The translations under genes and the position numbers were made by a program. DNA of 45,502 nucleotides, taken from contig NZ_SMKD01000033.1 in the NCBI RefSeq assembly GCF_004348595.1, positions 1-45,502 of the forward strand. Direction: 5' to 3'. Position 1 is the first letter of the stretch; each line of letters opens with the position of its first letter. Source of the stretch: Micromonospora sp. KC723. GTDB lineage: Bacteria; Actinomycetota; Actinomycetes; Mycobacteriales; Micromonosporaceae. Positions 26,549 through 34,457 of the stretch are shown here, one piece after another. The notes under the pieces were generated by a model. It ran no database searches. It saw only the letters and a list, made by a program, of their open reading frames with translations, and had not been told where the DNA came from.

Positions 26549-28846
26549 TCAGGGCGCGGGGCGGAGGATGCCGAGGCGTTGGGTGGCCCGGGTGAGGGCG
26601 ACGTAGAGGTCGCTGTGCCCGCGGGGGGACTCCGCCACGATGCGGTCCGGGTCGACGACCAGGACGCAGTCGAACTCCAGGCCCTTGGCCTGGCCGACGG
26701 TGAGGACCACCACCCGGCTCTCCAGCTCGGGCTGCTCACCGACGGCCGCCTCCGGCAGCGCGGCCACCACGGCGGCGGCCAACTCCTCGGCGCGTCCCGC
26801 CGGCACGATCACCCCGAGCCGGCCATCGGCCAGCCCGGCGGCCTCCCGGGCGGCCGCGGCGACCAACTCGTCGGTCAGTGCCGCGGCGTCGACGGTCCGA
26901 TCCCACGGGGGTACGCCGCTGGCGCGTACCGAGCGGGGCGGGCGCAACGCCGGATCGATCTCGGCGAGCACGTCGGCGGCGACCGCCATGATCTCCGCCG
27001 GGGTGCGGTAGCTGACGGTCAGCTCCTCCAGCCGCCAGCGTTGCGCGACGTACGGTTCCAGCGCGTCCGACCAGGACGGGGTGCCGGCGAGCGCCCCGGT
27101 CTGCGCGACGTCGCCGACGATGGTCATCGACCGGCTGGGACAGCGGCGCATCAGCAACCGCCAGGCCATCGGTGAGAGTTCCTGCGCCTCGTCGACGATG
27201 ACGTGCCCGAACGCCCAGTTCCGGTCGGCGGCGGCGCGCTGGGCGGTGGTCAGCCGGTCGGCCTCCTCCTGCCGTTCCAGCAGCCGGTCGGCGTCGAGCA
27301 GGTCGGTGACGCCGAGGATCTCACCGCCGTCGGCCTCGTCCTCGACGTCGATGGAGCGGGAACCCCGCCAGATCTCCAGCACGCCCTCGGCGTACTCGCG
27401 TTGGGAGGCGCGGATCCGCTCTCGGCGGGCGGCGGCGGCCCGCTCGTCCTCGCCGAGCAACTCGGCGGCCTCGTCCAGCAGTGGCACGTCGGCCGGGGTC
27501 CAGCCGCCGCCGGGCGCCCGGTGCAGCAGGGCCCGTTCGGCGTCGGTGAGCATCGGCGCGGCGGTGGTGATCCGGTCGGTCGAGGCGTACAGGTCGGTCA
27601 GCAGGCGCTGCGGGGTGAGCACCGGCCACAGTTCGTCGAGCGTGGCCCGGACCCCCGGCTCCTCGCGCAGCTCGCGGCGGATCTCGGCGCGGTCGGCCTC
27701 GGAGAGCAGGTTCTCCCCGCCCAGCGGGTCCGCGCCGATCCGCTCGGCGACCTGGTCGGCGAGGGCGTGCACGATCTCGACGTCGAGCAGCGCCCGGGCC
27801 AGGTTGTGTGGCCGGCCCGAGCGGCGTACCCGGTCGCGGGCCTGACGGACGGTCTCCGGGTCGAGCAGCAGCGTCTCCCGTTCGACCTCGACCGCCAGCG
27901 GTTCGTCCGGCACCCACTGCCGGTCGCGCACCGCGTCGGCGAGCACCTCGGTCATCACCGGGCGACCCTTGAGCGCCGCTACCCGCGCCGGCTCCGCGCG
28001 CCGTGCGCGCACCCCGGGGAAGAGGTCGCCGGGGGTACGCAGCAGCACGCCGGTCTCCGCCAGCGCGGGCAGCACCTGGGAGATGTACCGCAGGAAGGTG
28101 GCGTTCGGGCCGACCAGCAACACGCCCCGGGTGGAGAGTTCCCGCCGGTGGGTGTAGAGAAGGTACGCGGCCCGGTGCAGCGCCACCGCGGTCTTGCCGG
28201 TGCCGGGGCCGCCCTGCACCACCAGCACGCCCGGCAGTTCGGCCCGGATGATCCGGTCCTGCTCGACCTGGATGGTTTCGACGATGTCGCGCATCCGCCC
28301 GGTACGGCCGGCGTTGAGCGCGGCCAGCAGCGACGCCTCGCCGGTGAGTTCCTCGTGGGCGGTGGGGGAGGCGGTGGCGATGTCCAGCACCTCGTCGTTG
28401 AGGCCGGTGACCTTCCGTTGCCGGGTACGCAGGTGCCGCCGGCGCCGTACGCCCTGCGGGTTGGCGGCGGTGGCGAGGTAGAAGGGACGGGCGGCGGGGG
28501 CGCGCCAGTCCATCAGCAGGGGGTCGTAGTCACCGCTGGTGTCGAAGATGCCGATCCGGCCGATGTAGTGTCGGGCCCCGTCGTCGCCGTCGAGCCGGCC
28601 GAAGCAGAGGCCGTTCTCCACGGCGGAGAACTGCTCGACCTGCTCGGCGTACATCCGCACCGAGCTGTCCCGCTGGGAGCGGTCCTGCAACGTGCCGCCG
28701 GTGTGCCGCAGTTCCTCGGTGAGCCGCCGGGCGGCCTGCTCGCGCAGGTCGTCGAGCCGGCCGTAGAGCATCGAGACGTACTCCTGTTCGCGGCCGATCT
28801 CGTCGTCGTCCCGCTGCTGCCCGGAACCGTCGGAGTGCGTTGACAA
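26549..28846 (-). CDS. helR: HelR/HelD-type RNA-polymerase-recycling ATPase
   Basis: A 765-aa UvrD-like motor. The N-terminal about 120 residues form the charged coiled-coil arm (EQEYVSMLYGRLDDLREQAA) used by HelD proteins to enter RNA polymerase. Walker A is VVQGGPGTGKTAVALH (GKT at 217-219), Walker B is GHVIVDEAQELSPMAW, and later helicase motifs are VGDVAQTGALAG, LTVSYRTPAEIM and LYVALTRATQRLG. HelD/HelR releases stalled RNA polymerase from DNA, and actinobacterial HelR can protect against rifamycins. It starts with TTG at 28846 behind GAGGAG. A palindrome overlaps its promoter, suggesting specific control. Generic helicase annotation is the alternative, but the N-terminus favours HelR. 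Confidence 0.9.
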   Translation of the reverse strand: MSTHSDGSGQQRDDDEIGREQEYVSMLYGRLDDLREQAARRLTEELRHTGGTLQDRSQRDSSVRMYAEQVEQFSAVENGLCFGRLDGDDGARHYIGRIGIFDTSGDYDPLLMDWRAPAARPFYLATAANPQGVRRRRHLRTRQRKVTGLNDEVLDIATASPTAHEELTGEASLLAALNAGRTGRMRDIVETIQVEQDRIIRAELPGVLVVQGGPGTGKTAVALHRAAYLLYTHRRELSTRGVLLVGPNATFLRYISQVLPALAETGVLLRTPGDLFPGVRARRAEPARVAALKGRPVMTEVLADAVRDRQWVPDEPLAVEVERETLLLDPETVRQARDRVRRSGRPHNLARALLDVEIVHALADQVAERIGADPLGGENLLSEADRAEIRRELREEPGVRATLDELWPVLTPQRLLTDLYASTDRITTAAPMLTDAERALLHRAPGGGWTPADVPLLDEAAELLGEDERAAAARRERIRASQREYAEGVLEIWRGSRSIDVEDEADGGEILGVTDLLDADRLLERQEEADRLTTAQRAAADRNWAFGHVIVDEAQELSPMAWRLLMRRCPSRSMTIVGDVAQTGALAGTPSWSDALEPYVAQRWRLEELTVSYRTPAEIMAVAADVLAEIDPALRPPRSVRASGVPPWDRTVDAAALTDELVAAAAREAAGLADGRLGVIVPAGRAEELAAAVVAALPEAAVGEQPELESRVVVLTVGQAKGLEFDCVLVVDPDRIVAESPRGHSDLYVALTRATQRLGILRPAP

Positions 28847-28861
28847 GCCGTCTCCTCGTCA

Positions 28862-28901
28862 ATTATAATCGCTGAAGGAATGGCAAAGAATGCCATTCCT
28901 T
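28862..28901 (-). promoter_or_regulatory. helR promoter with an overlapping AT-rich palindrome
   Basis: On the minus strand TATAAT (28862-28867) is a perfect -10 element, with TTCTTT (28885-28890) 17 nt upstream as a weak -35. The -35 is exactly the 5-nt loop plus one stem base of an 11-bp inverted repeat, AAGGAATGGCA / TGCCATTCCTT (28875-28885 and 28891-28901). Predicted transcription starts about 10 nt before the TTG start codon. The AT-richness is striking against its surroundings. An operator is the simplest reading. Confidence 0.6.
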
Positions 28902-28999
28902 TTTTGTGCCTGAACTGAGAAACCTACCGCGCGGCGAGCGCTCCCACCAAGCGCGCCGGGCCGGCGGCTGACCGCGGCACACCGACGTGTGCGCTGCCC

Positions 29000-30532
29000 T
29001 CAGCGGCGCTTGGTGCAGACCTGGCCGGAGCGGGCCACGCTCTCGGTCGACCAGACCACCGCGATCGTGAAGCAGTAGTCGTTGGTGCGGTCCAGGCCGT
29101 ACACGACGAAGTTCTGCGTCCCGGCGGGCAACTCCTGGAAGGCGCGCGTCTCCTGCCCGGCCCGGCCGCCGGCGACGACCACCGGGCCCTCCGCGCCCGG
29201 CGGGTACCGCCAGGACAGGGCGATGTCGTCACGCCGGTCGGTCAGCCGTACCTGGTCGGGTGCGGCGGCGACGGCGGTCGGCCCCGAGGTGGTGGGGGTG
29301 GTGGCGAGGTCCGGCGTGCCGCCGGGCGGGGCCGGCGGCGGCGCGTGCTGCTCGCCGCCGTCGACGCCGGCTACCCCGGCGATGACCGCCACGGTGCCGA
29401 GCAGCACCACCGCCACCCCGCCCACGACGAGCGGCACGGCCCGGCTGCGCGGCGGCGGCTGCTGCCGGGGCACCACGACCGGCAGCAGCCGAGCCGGGTC
29501 GTGGTCACCCACCCGGTACACCCCGTCGGCCTCGGCGTACCCACCGGTCGGACCGCGACCGGCCGGGGGGAGCGGGTCGTACGCCGGCCCGGCGGGCGGC
29601 TCCGACGGCCACGGATCGACGTGCTGGCCGGACGGGTGCCCGGCGTCCGCGTCCTCGGTGGGCAGCCGCTGGCCGGGCACCGTCGGCGGGTACGTCTCGT
29701 CGGTCGTGGCCGGGCCCACCGGCCAGGTCGGTGGCTCGGGCGGCCCCTCGTCGGGCGGAGCGGTACGCGCGGCGGGCACCATCGGTACCGGGTCCTGCGG
29801 TGGGTGTTCGTCGTCGCAGACGTGGTCCGGGTCGGCGGCCGACCGGGCCAGCGTGGTCACCTGCCGGGCGAGCGGGTCCTCGGCGTCCAGGTGCTGGCGG
29901 GCCAGGTCGCGGGCGAGCGCGAGGTTGTCCTGCGCCTCGGAGAACCGGCCGCAGTCGCGCTGCATGGCGCCGAGCCGGGCGAGCATCTTGATGCCGCTGG
30001 GATGCCCGTCGCCGTAGACCTCGCGGTGCAGCTCCCAGGCGTCCTGCAGGCGTTCCCGGGCCTGGGCGCACTGGCCCCGGGCGTACTCCACGGTGGCCAG
30101 GTCGGCGTGGGCGGCCAGCACCCGCAGCGACTCGGGCCCGTCGTGGGCGGTCAGTTCCAGGATCACCTCGGAGTAGAGCCGGGCGGCCCGGGCGTCGCTG
30201 CCGACCCGGTGCAGCACCGCCGCCAGGGTGGCCGCCGCGGCGATCGTCCGTTCGTCGGAGCCGCCGTGCAGCCGGGTGGCCGCGGCGTACGCGAAGGCGG
30301 CCCAGCCGCGTGCGGAGTGCGGCTCGCCGAGCGCGACCAGTATCCGCGCCTGGAGGCCGGCGGCGTCGGCCAGCTCGGGCGAGGCGTGGTCAGGGCGGGG
30401 GTCGGCGTCGGCCAGCGCGTCGGCGAGTAGCCGCTGGGCGCCGGCAAGGTCGCCGGCGGACACCAGGTGGTGCGCCTGGAGGGTCAGTTCGCCGAAGCCG
30501 GAGGACACGCCCCATCGTGCTGGTCCGGCCAC
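29000..30532 (-). CDS. TPR-repeat membrane protein with C-terminal fibronectin-like domain
   Basis: About 510 aa. Residues about 15-235 are helical TPR-like repeats (LTLQAHHLVSAGDLAGAQRL; LARLGAMQRDCGRFSEAQDN). A Pro-rich linker (about 245-365) precedes one transmembrane helix, AVPLVVGGVAVVLLGTVAVI. A second Pro-rich spacer leads to an extracellular beta domain (VRLTDRRDDIALSWRYPP; YGLDRTNDYCFTIAVVW) resembling a fibronectin type III fold, with two Cys that may form a disulfide. The start is GTG at 30532, or GTG at 30508. The topology suggests a cytosolic interaction scaffold linked to an outside domain; the role is unknown. It lies 33 nt after the MarR gene on the same strand. Confidence 0.8.
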   Translation of the reverse strand: MAGPARWGVSSGFGELTLQAHHLVSAGDLAGAQRLLADALADADPRPDHASPELADAAGLQARILVALGEPHSARGWAAFAYAAATRLHGGSDERTIAAAATLAAVLHRVGSDARAARLYSEVILELTAHDGPESLRVLAAHADLATVEYARGQCAQARERLQDAWELHREVYGDGHPSGIKMLARLGAMQRDCGRFSEAQDNLALARDLARQHLDAEDPLARQVTTLARSAADPDHVCDDEHPPQDPVPMVPAARTAPPDEGPPEPPTWPVGPATTDETYPPTVPGQRLPTEDADAGHPSGQHVDPWPSEPPAGPAYDPLPPAGRGPTGGYAEADGVYRVGDHDPARLLPVVVPRQQPPPRSRAVPLVVGGVAVVLLGTVAVIAGVAGVDGGEQHAPPPAPPGGTPDLATTPTTSGPTAVAAAPDQVRLTDRRDDIALSWRYPPGAEGPVVVAGGRAGQETRAFQELPAGTQNFVVYGLDRTNDYCFTIAVVWSTESVARSGQVCTKRR

Positions 30533-30565
30533 GGTATGTACAACCCTTGCCGGGCAGCAAGTTGG

Positions 30566-31018
30566 TCAGGAACCGGTCAGGTGGGCGACCAGGGTCTCGC
30601 TGATCCGGCGCAGCTGGTCGAGCTGGGCGGGGCTGAGCGCGTCGAAGAGGTGGCGGCGGACGCCCTCGACGTGGCCGGGGGCGGCGGCGGCGAGGGTGGC
30701 GAAGCCCTCGTCGGTGAGCACGGCGATCTGGCCGCGCCGGTCGGTGGGGCACTCCTCGCGCCGGATCCACCCGGCGGCCTCCAGTCGGGCGGCGGCGTGC
30801 GAGAGCCGGCTGCGGGACGAGCCGCTGCTCTCGGCCAGTTCGCTCATCCGGAGCCGTCGCTGCGGGGCTTCGGAGAGCCGGACCAGGATCTCGTAGTAGG
30901 CGTGCGGCATCCCGGCGTCGCGTTGCAGTTCGCGGTCGAGGGTCTCCATCAGCGCCCGCGTGGCGGTCAGGAAGGACCGCCAGGTCTGCTGCTCGTCGGG
31001 GTTCAGCCAGCGGGTCAT
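30566..31018 (-). CDS. MarR-family transcriptional regulator
   Basis: A 150-aa winged-helix dimer. It starts MTRWLNPDEQQTWRSFLTAT; recognition elements are LRMSELAESSGSSRSRLSHA (helix-turn-helix) and the wing CPTDRRGQIAVLTDEG. MarR proteins usually respond to small aromatic or oxidising molecules. The ATG at 31018 lacks a Shine-Dalgarno but sits 7 nt after the -10 TATGAT, so it is probably leaderless. It is divergent from a VOC-fold gene whose promoter shares the same palindrome, so it likely represses both itself and that gene. Confidence 0.92.
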   Translation of the reverse strand: MTRWLNPDEQQTWRSFLTATRALMETLDRELQRDAGMPHAYYEILVRLSEAPQRRLRMSELAESSGSSRSRLSHAAARLEAAGWIRREECPTDRRGQIAVLTDEGFATLAAAAPGHVEGVRRHLFDALSPAQLDQLRRISETLVAHLTGS

Positions 31019-31025
31019 GAGAACC

Positions 31026-31070
31026 ATCATACCGGTAGTGGTTGAACGCTCAACAAAACGGCGCTACGGT
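31026..31070. promoter_or_regulatory. Face-to-face leaderless promoters sharing one MarR-type palindrome
   Basis: The palindrome GTTGAACGCTCAAC (31041-31054) holds both -35 elements back to back: TTGAAC (31042-31047) for the plus strand and TTGAGC (31053-31048) for the minus strand. The plus-strand -10 is TACGGT (31065-31070), 7 nt before the VOC ATG. The minus-strand -10 is TATGAT (31031-31026), 7 nt before the MarR ATG. One bound MarR dimer would occlude both promoters. Spacers are 17 and 16 nt. Confidence 0.8.
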
Positions 31071-31077
31071 GGTGGCC

Positions 31078-31599
31078 ATGGGAATCCACCGCCTCAACCA
31101 CGCCGTACTCTACGTCGGTGACCTGGCCCGCAGCGTCGCCTTCTACCAGGACGTCCTGGGCTTCCGTCCGGTCCCGATGACCCCCGAGGGCTTCCGCGGC
31201 GCCGCCTTCCTCCAGGCGCCCGACTCCACCAACGACCACGACCTCGGCCTGTTCGAGATCGGTGCCGCCGCCGGCCCCAGCCAGGCCGGGCGCGCCGCCG
31301 TCGGCCTCTACCACCTGGCCTGGGAGCTGGACACCCTCGACGAGCTGGCGCGCACCGCGCAGCGGCTGGCCGCCGTCGACGCCCTGGTCGGCACCGCCGA
31401 CCACGGCACCACCAAGAGCCTCTACGGGCGGGACCCCGACGGGCTGGAGTTCGAGATCGTCTGGATCGTCCCCGCCCACCTGCTCGACGACGCCGCGCTG
31501 ACCGCCCGCACCCGGATCGGCCGGCTCGACATCGACCGCGAGCGGCAGCGCTACGGCGGCCAGACCCGCGGCGGGGTGGGGATCTCCGTACCGGCCTGA
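31078..31599 (+). CDS. VOC-family (glyoxalase/dioxygenase-fold) protein
   Basis: A 173-aa protein starting MGIHRLNHAVLYVGDLARSV. The metal-ligand positions typical of vicinal-oxygen-chelate proteins are visible: His in LNHAVLYV, His in GLYHLAWEL, and Glu in DGLEFEIVW. The family includes glyoxalases, extradiol dioxygenases and drug-binding proteins; substrate unknown. It lies back to back with a MarR regulator and shares its operator, suggesting inducible detoxification or catabolism of a small electrophile or aromatic compound (inference). Translation appears leaderless. Confidence 0.9.
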   Translation: MGIHRLNHAVLYVGDLARSVAFYQDVLGFRPVPMTPEGFRGAAFLQAPDSTNDHDLGLFEIGAAAGPSQAGRAAVGLYHLAWELDTLDELARTAQRLAAVDALVGTADHGTTKSLYGRDPDGLEFEIVWIVPAHLLDDAALTARTRIGRLDIDRERQRYGGQTRGGVGISVPA

Positions 31600-31622
31600 C
31601 CGCCGTACGGTACAACGGCAGG

Positions 31623-32627
31623 ATGTCCACCGACGCCGTCCTGCGCGAGCTGCTCGTCCGACAACTCGACCACTGGTTGCCCGGGGCGCTGCACCGCTCC
31701 CGGCGGGCCACCCTCGCTCTCGCGTACGCCGGGGACGCCGGCACGGCGGAGGCGGCCCTGCGGGTGGTCGCCGGGTACGCCGACCGGCTCCGGGGCCGGC
31801 GGCTGACCGTCCTGGTGCTGGCCGGCGGCGGACCTGACCTGCCCGCCCGGCTCGGCCCGGTCGAGGCCACCCTGCCGGCCGACGTGGCCGTGCACGTGGT
31901 GCCCGGAGCCCCTTCCCGACTCCCGGTCGCGCTCAAGGCCGCCGGCGCGGCCGGCGCGCCGCTGCTGACCGTCGCCGACGGCCCCGACCCCGCGTCCGCG
32001 GTGCTGGCCGCCGCGGCGACCGGCCGCCCGGCGGAACTGCTGCTCACCGCCGAGGCGCCGGCCGCCTTCCGGGCCGCGCTGGAGACCGCCGGGTTCCGCC
32101 TGGCCACCGAGGTCGAACTGGTCCCCGCCGACGGCTCGCCGGCCCGGGTGGTCGCCTTCGGCACCACCCTCGACAAGAGCCTGGAGGCGTTCAAGGACGC
32201 GCTCTGGGAGGTCGACGAGCGCGCCGGGGTGCGCTACCGCGACCGCACCGACCCGGCCGGCGCGCTGCTCGACATCACGCCGCAGCCCGATCCGGGTCCG
32301 CTCCGCCGGGAACTGCAGGCCGAGCTGCTCCGCTCCGGTCCGCGCACGCTCACCGAACTGCGCCGGCACACCGCCACCGCGACCGCCTACCGGGCCGCCG
32401 ACACCGTCGCGGCGCTGACCGATCTGCTGGTCACGGGCGTGGTGCGCCGGGACCCGGTCGACGGGCGGCTCGGCGGCGACGTGGTCATCAGTGCCGCGAC
32501 CGAGCCGATCGCCGTACCGTCTGCCGACCTCACGCCCGGGACTTGTCCTGCTTCCAGGACAGCGGCCCCGGCAGGTCGACCCGGTGCGCCTTCGCCCGGG
32601 AGTTCCAGGACCAGCGACCGATCCTGA
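31623..32627 (+). CDS. Protein of unknown function with possible C-terminal winged helix
   Basis: A 334-aa protein beginning MSTDAVLRELLVRQLDHWLP. Residues about 25-180 look like an alpha/beta Rossmann-like core (RRLTVLVLAGGGPDL; ARVVAFGTTLDKSLEAF). The segment KDALWEVDERAGVRYRD and the later ELLRSGPRTLTELRRHTATA suggest a winged helix, weakly recalling the end of three-Cys-motif partner proteins; I hold this loosely. The last 32 residues are Pro/Ser/Gly-rich and are encoded on the opposite strand of the DUF4236 gene (98-nt convergent overlap), so the true C-terminus may be frameshifted. It begins 23 nt after the VOC gene and may be co-transcribed. Confidence 0.65.
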   Translation: MSTDAVLRELLVRQLDHWLPGALHRSRRATLALAYAGDAGTAEAALRVVAGYADRLRGRRLTVLVLAGGGPDLPARLGPVEATLPADVAVHVVPGAPSRLPVALKAAGAAGAPLLTVADGPDPASAVLAAAATGRPAELLLTAEAPAAFRAALETAGFRLATEVELVPADGSPARVVAFGTTLDKSLEAFKDALWEVDERAGVRYRDRTDPAGALLDITPQPDPGPLRRELQAELLRSGPRTLTELRRHTATATAYRAADTVAALTDLLVTGVVRRDPVDGRLGGDVVISAATEPIAVPSADLTPGTCPASRTAAPAGRPGAPSPGSSRTSDRS

Positions 32628-32709
32628 TGCTCCACGAGGAGAAGCCGTTCTCGGTGAAGTTCAGGATGATCGGCCCGTACTTCTTGCGCTTGCGGAACAT
32701 CAGGCCCAT
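32530..32709 (-). CDS. DUF4236 domain protein
   Basis: A 59-residue protein, MGLMFRKRKKYGPIILNFTE at the start, then GFSSWSIRIGRWSWNSRAKA. This matches the DUF4236 family of very small basic proteins, of unknown function, common in actinobacteria. The ATG at 32709 follows AAGGGAG at about 8-nt spacing. Its 3' part overlaps the end of the convergent hypothetical gene. Recognition of the conserved motif makes this gene more reliable than the overlapping tail of its neighbour. Confidence 0.85.
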   Translation of the reverse strand: MGLMFRKRKKYGPIILNFTENGFSSWSIRIGRWSWNSRAKAHRVDLPGPLSWKQDKSRA

Positions 32710-32877
32710 CGTGGGGCTCCCTTCGCCTACCCTGTCTTCCCTGCCGTCGGCGTCGCCAACCGTGTCTCGGCGTCGCTGTCTGTCATCTCCGGATCGGACA
32801 TGCCCGAATCGAGGAATCCCGAAACCCGTTCCCGTCCCCCGTGGACGGTGCCGCCCAGCCCCGGTCCGGGTCGCTGC

Positions 32878-33384
32878 TCAGGACCGGTCGACGGCGAGGA
32901 CGCGGGTGACGCCGCCGTCGTCCTCGGTGACATCGCGCTGATGGGCGAAGCCGAGCTTGCCCAGCAGCGCGAGCGAGGCGTGGTTCTCCTTTGCCACGGT
33001 CGCCCACACCCGGGACAGGTCGAGGGTGTCGAAACCGTACCGGACCAGGGCCCGTGCCAACTCGGTGCCGAGACCACCGCCCCAGGCCGGCCTCACCAGC
33101 GCGTACACGATCTCGTGGCCGTCAACGTCCTCGGTGTGCTTGATTTCGGCGTGCCCGACGTACCGGCCGTCGCGCCGGACCGCCCAGACGTCGAAGAGAT
33201 CCTCCGCGTACACCTTGCTGAACAGCCGCCCGAACAGGTCGGCGGCATCGGCCGGGGTGAGCGGGCCGTTGCCCATGAACCGGCCCACCTCCGGATCGGA
33301 CAGGAGGGCGACCGAGTCCGCCGCGTCGTCCGGCTGGTACGGCTCCAGCAACAGTCGGTCGGTACGCAGGACGGGTGTGGGCAT
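32878..33384 (-). CDS. GNAT-family N-acetyltransferase (RimJ/RimL type)
   Basis: A 168-aa cytosolic enzyme. The start PVLRTDRLLLEPYQPDD and the middle GHAEIKHTEDVDGHEIVYAL are typical of RimJ/RimL-like acetyltransferases. The acetyl-CoA loop region is RPAWGGGLGTELARALV, followed by NHASLALLGKLGF, the conserved motif B. It transfers acetyl from acetyl-CoA to an amine, either a protein N-terminus or a small molecule. The ATG follows GGGAG. It lies 43 nt downstream of the AraC gene on the same strand; a functional link is uncertain. Confidence 0.9.
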   Translation of the reverse strand: MPTPVLRTDRLLLEPYQPDDAADSVALLSDPEVGRFMGNGPLTPADAADLFGRLFSKVYAEDLFDVWAVRRDGRYVGHAEIKHTEDVDGHEIVYALVRPAWGGGLGTELARALVRYGFDTLDLSRVWATVAKENHASLALLGKLGFAHQRDVTEDDGGVTRVLAVDRS

Positions 33385-33427
33385 CAGTGGGCTCCCGGTC
33401 GTCGGGTACAGAGGGGTCAGCTCGTCA

Positions 33428-34321
33428 TCATGCCCGCCCGGGGCCCACGGTCGGCTCGGCCGGGGACCTCGGCCTGACGATCCGGGGTGGCGGCTGGGTG
33501 TGAGCCGCCCGGAAGGCTCCGGGGCTCATCCCGACCTCGCGGGTGAAGAAACGGCCGAAGTTGGTCGGCTCGGGGAAGCCGAGCCGGCGACCGATCCGGG
33601 CCACCGGTTCGTCGGTGGCGGCGAGCAGCCGGCTGGCCTGCAACGCGACCCGCTCGTCGACCAGTTGCTTCGCGCTGCGCCCGGTCACCGCCAGGCAGGC
33701 CCGGGTGAGGGTACGCACCGAGCAGCCCAGCTGCGCCGCGTAGTCCTCCACGCGGCGGGTGTGCCGGTAGCCGCGTTCGATCTCCCGGCACAGCCGGCGG
33801 AACGTGACCACCTCGGCCCGGTGCGTGCCGCTGCCGGGGCCGGCCGGGACGGGCAGCAGCGACAGGCGCAGCAGCAGCACGGCGAGCTGGTGCCGGAGCA
33901 GGGCCCGGCCGGCCGGGTCGTCCCGGTGCTGGCGGACGTCGACCGACAGTTGGCTGACCTCGTTGATGATCGCGTCCTCGTCCTCGCCCGTGAGCTGGTG
34001 GTGGGCGGGCACCGCTGCGGTGTCGACATCCATCCCGCGCAGTGCTCCGTGGCGCCAGCGCACCACCGTCGCGTCGAGGTCGGGGGCGCAGCGCAGCACC
34101 TGGCCCGGAGCGGCGCGCAGCAGCGTGCCGGGCCGGCAGGGCAGGAGACGGAAGTCCAGCTCGGCGGTGCCGTGCCCGCCGGTGACCAGCAGCAGCAGGT
34201 CGGCGTCGAGCAGGATCGGGCGGCGCCAGGCGGGCTCGGGTGCGAGGTCGGCGAGGTCGATCAGGTCGATCTCGGACAGGTCGGGACGGGTTGCCGGGGA
34301 GAGCTGACCGGAAGGGACCAT
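33428..34321 (-). CDS. AraC-family transcriptional regulator
   Basis: A 297-aa protein with an N-terminal cupin-like sensor (about 20-130) and a C-terminal double helix-turn-helix. The first reads VEDYAAQLGCSVRTLTRACL. The second, with the family signature, reads IGRRLGFPEPTNFGRFFTRE followed by VGMSPGAFR. It starts at ATG 34321, 7 nt after TACCGT, a likely -10, so translation is probably leaderless; the in-frame ATG at 34357 lies upstream of that promoter element. It is divergent from an SDR gene and may activate it. Confidence 0.9.
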   Translation of the reverse strand: MVPSGQLSPATRPDLSEIDLIDLADLAPEPAWRRPILLDADLLLLVTGGHGTAELDFRLLPCRPGTLLRAAPGQVLRCAPDLDATVVRWRHGALRGMDVDTAAVPAHHQLTGEDEDAIINEVSQLSVDVRQHRDDPAGRALLRHQLAVLLLRLSLLPVPAGPGSGTHRAEVVTFRRLCREIERGYRHTRRVEDYAAQLGCSVRTLTRACLAVTGRSAKQLVDERVALQASRLLAATDEPVARIGRRLGFPEPTNFGRFFTREVGMSPGAFRAAHTQPPPRIVRPRSPAEPTVGPGRA

Positions 34322-34390
34322 CACTGCGACGGTAACCCCAGTGGGCCGGCCCTGCATCCCCGCGACGGGACGACTGTCGCGCGCGCGGGG

Positions 34391-34430
34391 TTGTCCGGGT
34401 GTCGGGGCCGAGCTACGTTACCGAACGGTA
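34391..34430 (+). promoter_or_regulatory. SDR promoter with a palindrome at the start point
   Basis: TTGTCC (34391-34396), a 17-nt spacer and TACGTT (34414-34419) form a good sigma-A-like promoter. TACCGAACGGTA (34419-34430) is an inverted repeat covering the expected start point, of a type often bound by TetR-like repressors. No TetR gene is adjacent, so the AraC protein or a distant factor may bind. Confidence 0.6.
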
Positions 34431-34457
34431 GGTCCCCCGATCGGTGATGGGATGGGC

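Noticed and set aside
28875..28905. Hairpin followed by a T-run, read as a plus-strand terminator
   Set aside because: No plus-strand gene leads into it, and it coincides with the helR promoter, so an operator is a better reading.
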